Assembly (NCBI GenBank): GCA_019671135.1
Contig: JAHRHY010000025.1
Span: 248,001-312,000 of the forward strand
Direction of reading: 5' to 3'
Length of the DNA: 64,000 nt
From: Linnemannia hyalina
Lineage: Eukaryota; Mortierellomycota; Mortierellomycetes; Mortierellales; Mortierellaceae
Shown here: piece after piece, positions 56,703 to 64,000 of the stretch
Layout of the letters: every line of letters begins with the position of its first letter
Position numbering within the stretch: the first letter of the stretch is position 1
Notes under the pieces: model-generated
Told to the model about the DNA's origin: nothing
Databases searched by the model: none
Seen by the model: only the letters and a program-made list of their open reading frames with translations
Program-made: the position numbers and the translations under genes

Positions 56703-59700
56703 ATGACCTACTCGGACGATATCAAGACCAACCTCGAGTGGACCTCCTCCCTCGATATCGACTACCAGTCCACAACTGCCCGCAAGACCTCCATCATCTG
56801 CACCATCGGTACCTGTTTTCTACTTGTTTTCATCTTATTCATAGTGTACTCGAGATCTTAACTCACGAAAAGTCGATTACAGGAGTAACATGGATCACGC
56901 ATCGATAAGCGCGTCTCTCTCCAACAAGAAAAACGCGATTAAAATAATCGTGATATAAGGACGCACCCCAACTCCAGATCGAAGTTTCATTTCTCCTACT
57001 AACGCACTCGTTTATCTTCCGTACGTGTTGTCGGTGTGGATGAATAGGCCCCAAGACTAACACGGTCGAGATGTTAACAAAGTTGCGCCAGTCTGGCATG
57101 AACATCGCCCGCATGGTACGTGTCCTTCTCCCTTACGAGTCTTCCTCTGGGGACTGTTATCAGGAGGAAGAACAAAAGATTGAAGGAAGGGAAACATACA
57201 CTGCAAAAGAGGTGAATGGGCGTCAAAAAGAAAAGAGGCATACGGCTAGACGAAATGATGACAGGTGATACGATACCATGGAAAGAGTGTCGGGGGATTT
57301 GTTCTTCCTCAAAGTTTTCGCCCACATGCATGTCCTTCCTTTCTTTCACCCACCCACCCACCACGACACAACATCAAAACCCATGCAATGTCTCGAATAG
57401 AAGAAAGGAGATATAACAAGCGTGGGGAAAATTATCTTTATTGTTCATTACACGCGCTTTCTTCTATCTTTCACGCTGTTGCTATCGAGAGCAACGCATG
57501 TTGCCTCCCTTGTCGCTTTCAACCTTCCGCGCACCCTGGATCAAACCAGTGACAAGCGCTTTGTATCTTGCTTACGTTCCGGCGCCGGTTTTTTTCTTCT
57601 TTTTTTGACTTTGAACCCCACTTGTGAATTTTTCGCTTCTTGAACGTTTGGTTGGGAAACAATGTTCAACTCCGTCTCCATGACGATAAGAGAAAAAAAG
57701 GAAGCGGGTGCCCTCAATTCAACCACGGCATCGACCAATGTCGGCTGTGTCTTCGAGATCAAAGACAACAATAATATCAGAAAGACAACGACTTGTCTAT
57801 TGCCACACCCTCTTTCTCATATTGCCCAAAAGAAACATAAGGAGATTGGATGTTTACGCCTGAGTGAGACATGGACACAGGGCAGGAAAATGAAATATAT
57901 TGAGGATGCAGTCAACACACAGAAACACAACGAGGGAAGGGAAAAGAGCAGAAAGGCAGAAAGAAGACGCGGATGAATGAGGGTAGACAGAGAAGAATGA
58001 GGACCCAGAAACCAAAAAGGGTATTGCGGGACAATCAGGACCATTCAAGACATAATAATATACTTAGAAACGATATTACCTTGCGCAAATCAGATCGACT
58101 AACTCTTCTTCGTGTTGAACAATAACAATAGAACTTCTCTCACGGCTCGTATGAATACCACCAGTCGGTCATCGACAACACCCGTCAGAGCTGCTTGGGT
58201 AAGTTTTCCTTCCTGTATTTTACTTGCCCGCTTTATTTTTGCACGGTGTTAATGCGCGTTATCTTTATGGCGTTTATGGTTCGATGGGTCTAAGTGGACT
58301 GCTATTTTTTCTTCGGGGGCACCCTGCTTATGCCGGAAGGCAGAGTAGCCCTTTGTCTTCAATCAAGCAATGCTACCAACGCAATAGTACTTTTATATTA
58401 ACAAGTCTAATCCCTCCACCCATTGACAAAAAATAGAACACCCTGGTCGCCCCGTTGGTATTGCTTTGGATACCAAGGGTCCCGAGATCCGCACGGGATT
58501 GATGAAGGACGACGTCGAGGTTCCTATTACCGCCGGCCACCAGATGATCATCACCACCGACGACCAGTACGCCGAGGCCTGCACGGGCGAGCATATGTAC
58601 GTCGACTACAAGAACTTGACCAAGGTCATTACTCCCGGCAAGGTCATCTACGTCGACGACGGTGTCCTCTCCTTCAAGGTCCTTTCGGTCGAGGACGACC
58701 ACGTCAAGGTCGAGGCTATCAACAACGGCAAGATCTGCTCGCGCAAGGGAGTCAACTTGCCCAAGACTGAGGTCGATCTCCCCGCTCTCTCAGAGAAGGA
58801 TAAGAAGGATTTGGAGTTTGGTGTCGCGAACGGCGTTGATATCGTCTTTGCCTCGTTTATCCGTCGTGCCGAAGATGTACTCGAGATCCGCAAGACTCTT
58901 GGAGAGGCCGGCAAGAACATCAAGATTATCTCCAAGATTGAGAACCACCAGGGAGTCATCAACTTCGACGAGATCTTGGCGGTCACCGATGGTATCATGG
59001 TTGCCCGTGGAGATCTTGGAATTGAGATCCCCTGTGCTCAGGTCTTTATTGCACAAAAGATGATGATCTCCAAGTGCAATCTCGCCGGAAAGCCCGTCAT
59101 CTGCGCAACCCAGATGCTCGAGTCCATGACCTACAACCCCCGCCCCACCCGTGCCGAAGTCTCTGACGTCGCCAACGCTGTCCTCGACGGAGCCGACTGC
59201 GTCATGTTGTCCGGCGAGACTGCCAAGGGCTCCTACCCCCTCGAGGCTGTCGAGACCATGGCCGAGACCTGTATCCTTGCCGAGTCGGCCATCTGCTACC
59301 CCCCACTCTTCAACGAGCTCCGTCAGCTCCAGAGTCGCCCCACCGAGACAACCGAGACCGTTGCCTGTTCTGCCGTCTCTGCCGCCCACGAACAGGACGC
59401 CGGCGCCATTGTTGTCCTCTCGACCTCCGGAGACACTGCTCGCTTGGTCTCCAAGTACCGCCCCCAGACCAACATCATCATTGTCACACGCAAGGAAGCG
59501 ACTGCAAGATCCATCCACTTGTCTCGTGGATGCTACCCTTTCATCTACAAGGAGCCCAAGGTTGCCGACTGGCAGGAGGATGTTGATAACCGTCTGCGGT
59601 GGGGTATGGACCAGGCCATTTCTCATGGTCTCTTGAAGTCTGGCCAGTCTGTTATTGTCATCCAGGGCTTCCGTTCCGGACACGGTAACTCCAACACCAT

Positions 59701-59719
59701 GCGCATTGTCGTCGCCTAA
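56703..59719 (+). CDS. pyruvate kinase
   Basis: Converts phosphoenolpyruvate and ADP to pyruvate and ATP, the last step of glycolysis, in the cytosol. Exons 56703-56808, 57048-57115, 58132-58198 and 58437-59719 give 507 residues (family ~500). Signature blocks in order are [30 protein letters not shown] (~53-66), [12 protein letters not shown], the B domain, [27 protein letters not shown] and [20 protein letters not shown]. They are followed by [18 protein letters not shown] and the allosteric site [15 protein letters not shown]. Catalytic and metal-binding residues are all present. Third codon positions are strongly C-rich, as in highly expressed genes. Intron 2 is about 1 kb, exceptional for this window. 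Confidence 0.97.
57116..58131 (+). other. 1.0 kb intron 2 of pyruvate kinase
   Basis: Donor GTACGT after MNIARM and acceptor CAATAG before NFSHGS. Open frames inside are Lys/Arg/Ser-rich and not recognisable. A role in regulation or a hosted RNA is possible but unsupported. Confidence 0.7.
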
Positions 59720-60008
59720 GTCTTCTCTGCGCAGCCGTCGTGTTTTTGAGATCCCCTCTTTTTCTTGATTGCTTCTCTTGTACAGAACAAAACACCTTCA
59801 AAAATATATAAACGTCATTTTTTGTAAACAAACTACACAAGCAGACATCACTTTTGCATGCTAGTCCTTGTCGTCCTGGTCGTTTTTGTCTAAATATTTA
59901 TAAATTCTATTGTTTTTACGAAGTATAAAAGTTCTAACCTGACTTTGTCCTTGGTGTTGGTCCTTTACCAAACGTCAACGTCTCTGCCATCTTTTGTAGC
60001 AACAGCAT
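59720..60008. other. convergent 3' ends of pyruvate kinase and the deacylase gene
   Basis: About 290 bp of A/T-rich sequence between two convergent stop codons, with AAATATATAAACG near 59801 as a possible poly(A) signal for pyruvate kinase. Confidence 0.6.
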
Positions 60009-61425
60009 TCACACATCTCCACATGTCCTTTCTCTTTCTCCTTTGGCGTCTTCATTCCCCTTCTCCTGATCCCGATCCTGCTTTTCCTGGCCCTGCTTTT
60101 CACTGCTGCCTTGCTTCTCAGGGTTTCCTGGCTTCCCTGACTTTCCATGCTTAGGATTCGGGTTGGCGGCTTTGAGAGCTTTGAAGACTGCGGGGTTGGA
60201 TTGATGGGTGATGGGAGAGTACTCAAACTTGCGCGAGTCCAGTTCTAACGTTACGGGTCCATCGTTCGCAATGTTTACTAGCATCATTGCTCCAAACTCT
60301 CCGTCTACCAAAGCAAGCATAAGGGTATGTGAAAGAACGGAAGGGAGGGAGGAAAGAGTTAATTAGAGTTGTCAATTATGCGTATTGTGTCATTGTGTGG
60401 GAGTGTCTGCGAGAACATCCTTGAAGAGTGATAGGGCAGAGGAGGAAGATTACCTTTGATACGGTCGGGTTGGTAGGCCTTTTTGAGACGGTCCAGGAAA
60501 TCAAGATACATTTGTTTGGAGGCTTGTGATTTCATGGAGAGGTGGAAGTCTGGTTTGCTGCCCTTGATGACCGATCCGTACAATGTGAATTGGGATACTA
60601 ATATGTATAGTAGAACAAGGAAATAAAAAGGCAAGGAAGTTAGCGAGACGAGACTTACAGGGTTTTTTTTCGTCCTGAACGCCACTGTCATCATCATCAT
60701 CAAGTGCGTCAAAGACGATCCGTGAGAAAAACGAAGGGCAGCTTACCACAGAGGATCTCGCCCTCGATATCAACAACACTCTTGGCCCACATCTTGGCCG
60801 GCTCCTCAACATCCACAGCCTCAACTCCCTCATTCGCCTGCGTTATTTCCTTTTGTTCCCGAGGTGGGCGAATCATGGTGGTCCCGGGGGAGAGGAGAGC
60901 ATGCTGGTTAGAATCAAAGACGCGGACGGAAAGGAGTTTCTTGACCATGAAATCGAGATCCGCGGGTGTGTCGTCGATAGAGAGGCCGATTAGGACACAG
61001 AGTCCTTGGCGGATTTTGGAGATCTGTTGGCCGTTTACTAGTGAGTATGTAGTGTAGAGGGTGAGAAGGAACGAAGAGTGGGTGAATGAGTAAAGGTAGG
61101 TAAATGGGCAGGGGTAGGGTGTGTCGTGTGACGGCGGTTGACGGTTTCGTCGTTGGTAGGAAAGATAAGTTACCTTCAACGCTGGCTTGGAGGACTCGTT
61201 GCAGGACCTGAAAGGAGAAGGGGTTTTATTGAAAGAAACGTCGTGGGCGGGTGGGTGAGTGCCATGTTGTACATTGTGATCTCTTTCGTATTGATTCTTC
61301 TCCATGGCAGTTGGACATTCCATTCCCGTGTATCCATGTCCATGTCAGGCTACAGCCATTTGCTCAGCGAGGGAATTCCAAAAAAAAAAAAAAGTAGCCA
61401 TGTTTGGTTTCCTTACAGCTCTCAT
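60009..61425 (-). CDS. D-aminoacyl-tRNA deacylase (DTD) with a charged tail
   Basis: Removes D-amino acids (and glycine mischarged on tRNA-Ala) from tRNA, a proofreading step. Minus-strand exons 61425-61417, 61207-61174, 61037-60747, 60597-60454 and 60304-60009 sum to 257 residues. Exon 1 encodes only Met-Arg-Ala, then VLQRVLQASVEVNGQQISKI completes the canonical DTD start. SQFTLYG is at 113-119 and NDGPVT at 173-178, the two active-site motifs. The family is usually ~150-180 residues; this protein has an extra loop (EITQANEGVEAVDVEEPAK) and about 50 extra Gly/Lys/Glu/Gln-rich residues at the end. Stop convergent with pyruvate kinase. Confidence 0.9.
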
Positions 61426-61620
61426 GGTTGATTGTACTGAAAGGAGTTGATGTTTGTGAAAAAGAGATGCAAAGCCAAAGAAAAACGAGTGGGTGTGAAA
61501 TAGTCGTAGTGTGGGAAAGGAGAGCAAAAATGTGACTCAGTTTGATCGTACCTGAAAAAAATTAGGTTTTTACACTGGCCTGCGGCACACACGATTATTT
61601 ACTTGCAAACAGTACAAATA
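61426..61620. other. deacylase promoter side
   Basis: Short A/G-rich spacer; nothing specific was recognised. Confidence 0.4.
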
Positions 61621-61639
61621 GTTGAACTATCAATCCTCC

Positions 61640-62590
61640 TCGTTCTCGCTACTGTCAAGGGTCCCGCCCTAGAGAATCTCCATCATGTCGCTCTCTCTGT
61701 ATGTGGTGACTTGAATCCTCACATTCGGCCAATGCTGCTCCGCTCTCTCTCACCAATGTAGAGCTCCATATCCTCCAATATCACAACCCTCAACTCCATC
61801 ACCTTTGCAAACCCAATCCACCGATTCATTGCAAGACACTCGTACTATCGCCAGTATTCCTTGTCTCTGCGTTGGTAATCGGGTGCTTCTGTGCCGATCA
61901 AGATCCTCAATCACAGCTCCCGCAGCTTTGTGAACTGCACCAGCTTGGCATACTCCTGACGCTGGAGATTGATCCTTTCCTAGGGTGTCGTTCAAAAGAC
62001 AAGTGGATCGCGAGGCCAACCACAAACACTCCGAACAATGTTCAGTTGATTGATATTCCTAATGCGGCACCCAAAGACATCAAGATCCTTACAGACCCAT
62101 TCCGAGTCCACGATCGCCCGGGTATCCAACCATCCACCCAGAGTCAACCTGTTCGTCAGAAAAAGTAATTATCTTTCATTTTGGGCACCGAGCAATTAGC
62201 CTGTCGATTTGTGACTCCTAGACAAACGAGCTGGTCTCGAACCGGTCAATCTCCAGAGTAGGCACATGAGCCATAAGAGCCTTGAAAACCGTATTCGAAA
62301 CCATAGGTTCGCTTCAACTCGCTGGGTCGCACGGAAAACGAGCCTCTTCCATCCTGTAACGCTCAGCCCGAGAAATTGCACAACCCCGTCATCGCTTGAC
62401 TAGACCATGCCTTCGAACTCTGCGGAAGTGAAGCGTGGGAACTTTAAGGGACGGCAGTCCAGTAATGAACGCAGTTTGAGGGAGTGAATTAGGCGTCTGT
62501 TGACTCGCAGTCCTTTTTCGCGCCCCAGTGCCAGAGATTTGGGTGAAATGACGTTCTCCAGCCTTGACTGACACGGACACAGACACTAAG
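61640..62590 (-). pseudogene. F-box family pseudogene
   Basis: Minus-strand relics near 61970-61760 read RINLQRQEYAKLVQFTKLRE, LRLRILIGTEAPDYQ, KEYWRQYECLAMN, then VMELRVVILEDMELYIG, which match the family module (LDLQRQVYAKL, LTKLREL.LG, YDCLAMTLESG, LEDMEIYI). Upstream relics (62590-62190) are shifted and contain stops; no intact F-box was found. The closest relative is the 43647 gene, which shares KEYWRQYDCLAMT. Confidence 0.75.
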
Positions 62591-63885
62591 GTCGTGTTAA
62601 TCGAGAATAAACGTAATCATCTCCTGAACATCTGAGGGGAGCGCTGAATGATGTCGTATATGCTTCTGGTAACCCTTCTCCCATTGTAGTCTGTTCTGAT
62701 GGTTCCGTGGAAGGTGATATTGAGATTAATGAGCGAGATTCACAAACAATAAAAAACAGAAGGAAAACGGGTGGGATACATTACATGTGACTCATTGGCA
62801 GTAAGGCCCTGTAAAGGACACGCGCCCTCTATAACCAAGGATCCATGCCAGTGATTTTTGTATTTCTATCTATCTATCTCAAAAAGTATAACCTCGTCGT
62901 ACATGTGCTGAGCTGCAAGTAATTTCTTTTGTTTCTTTTCTCATGTTATGCCTTCTGTGTTTTTTATCGCATTGCCTTTCACCCAGGGACCGCTAGTTAT
63001 TTTGTTATTTTTGATGAAAAGCTATTTCTTTCATAAAAGCGATCGACCTTCTACAGTCGTACTTGACCATCGATCATTCCTCGGAAGAAAGAAGAGGCAT
63101 TATTGTTTTTGGAGGGTCCCAATTACCATGAACTGTCCTCTTGTTTTTAATAGCGCCGTCCCCCCTCTTTCATTCCACTAGATCCTCTCTCTCTCTGTCT
63201 TTCTCTTCCTTCCTTCACTTTTGATCGAGTAGCGATCCTTTTCTGACACATTGTCGCCTTTCCAAGTGAGCAAAGTAGATAGAGGGTTGAAAAAGACAAA
63301 TGAAAAAAGAAAACGAATTGAAATGGAATAGGAAGAAGGTCAAGGCAAGACACAACTACAGCTGCCCACATTCCTCGAAGGCAGGATAAAAACAAGAAAA
63401 AGAGCGCTACCAATCATTCAGGAATAAGGAGCCTTTGTCTTTATCTTTCTTCTCGTTGCTCTAATGTCTCTCATTCTCACGTCTCCCTCGCTTTCTGCAT
63501 CAGATCTTTAGGTCCTTTTTCTTTTACTTCTCAGGCTCTGGGCAATTCTCCAGAGGACAGGGGTGAAATTCTTTCTTTCAGGTCTTGTTAACGAGGGATA
63601 TGATCATCACGCGCATCTCGCTTGAAAGGTTGCTGAACAGAGGCTTGCCCGTTGTAATTGGTTCTTGCTTGATTCTTGTCTGGTTCCTGGTGGTCGAGCA
63701 GTCTCGCGAGGTGGAGAAAGGAGATTCAAAGAGCCCGCACAACAAACCAACTCGAACAAAACTATAGTCCCTGACGGATACCTACACAAACTCCCCTGTA
63801 AACGACGACCAACAATGAAATAATCAGTTCTTTACTTTACGACTCGTCGTTGTTGATATTGAGTGCGTCCTTTGCACAGAATTCT
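62591..63885. other. spacer with a dispersed repeat
   Basis: No gene was recognised. Contains the second copy of the dispersed repeat (62988-63175) and a CT-rich run after it. 63180-63830 holds short frames without domains. Confidence 0.5.
62988..63175 (+). repeat. dispersed repeat, copy 2 (~185 bp)
   Basis: Partner of 39909-40077 in the opposite orientation, with several small indels (for example an extra TGTTATTTT near 63001 and ACAGTCGTACT near 63052). Confidence 0.8.
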
Positions 63886-64000
63886 TCAACGCCTTTGATA
63901 AAACTTCTTGAACCTAATCTCTACTTGCGGCCAGTTCGTCTGAACCCATTCCTTTTCCTCTGCGTTGGAAATCCCGTTCTCCAGATACCACAGCACAACA
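63886..64000 (-). CDS. 3' end of an F-box family gene, cut by the window edge
   Basis: The minus frame enters from beyond 64000 and reads VVLWYLENGISNAEEKEWVQ, then TNWPQVEIRFKKFYQRR and TGA at 63888-63886. The W...NWP end and its spacing to the stop match the carboxy ends of the other F-box members. No F-box can be seen because the gene starts outside the window. Confidence 0.65.
   Translation of the reverse strand, partial: VVLWYLENGISNAEEKEWVQTNWPQVEIRFKKFYQRR

Noticed and set aside
58790..59683. 297-codon frame antisense to pyruvate kinase
   Set aside because: A shadow frame caused by the C-rich third positions of pyruvate kinase.

Overview
This 64 kb window is nuclear DNA of a filamentous fungus. 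Every recognisable gene except the F-box genes is broken by short spliceosomal introns with GTATGT/GTACGT/GTGAGT-type donors and CAG/TAG acceptors. The conserved set (mitochondrial prolyl-tRNA synthetase, importin-9/Kap114, an RSC/polybromo subunit, mitochondrial ribosomal protein mL43, pyruvate kinase, D-aminoacyl-tRNA deacylase) is fungal in style. The large family of F-box proteins with a conserved IPRPDI ... DCLAMTLESGLDLL carboxy-terminal module, and an S41-like secreted protease, suggest an early-diverging fungus of the Mortierella group. That placement is an inference from gene style and was not tested.

Layout. 1-8.8 kb is housekeeping: the 5' end of an Asn/Ser-rich gene leaving the window (minus), mitochondrial ProRS (minus) and importin-9 (plus), the last two divergent over a ~470 bp shared promoter region. 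8.8-23 kb is accessory: a minisatellite, a multi-exon gene of an unrecognised family that looks frameshifted, decayed coding fragments, a 3 kb near-perfect palindrome with 1.2 kb arms, and a decayed Ty3/gypsy chromovirus with integrase core, chromodomain and 3' LTR. 22.8-36.3 kb holds an RSC1/2-like chromatin remodeller subunit and a long F-box gene, bracketed by two inverted copies of one F-box gene about 10 kb apart. 37.4-39.6 kb is a secreted S41-like peptidase. 40.6-47 kb is a head-to-tail F-box array: two intact genes, one frameshifted gene and two pseudogenes. 47.4-61.4 kb returns to conserved genes: a four-TM protein, mL43, a PC-esterase/TBL-like acyltransferase, pyruvate kinase and D-aminoacyl-tRNA deacylase. 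61.6-64 kb has an F-box pseudogene and the 3' end of another F-box gene that runs off the edge.

The most striking content is (a) the palindrome, whose arms match without any indel even across CT/GA microsatellites, and (b) the F-box family, at least nine copies in 40 kb in all states from intact to relic, with an inverted duplicate pair that is near identical in its core and diverged at both ends. No tRNA, rRNA or CRISPR was recognised. Exon boundaries were worked out by hand from reading frame and splice consensus; total coding length is a multiple of three for every gene marked high confidence.
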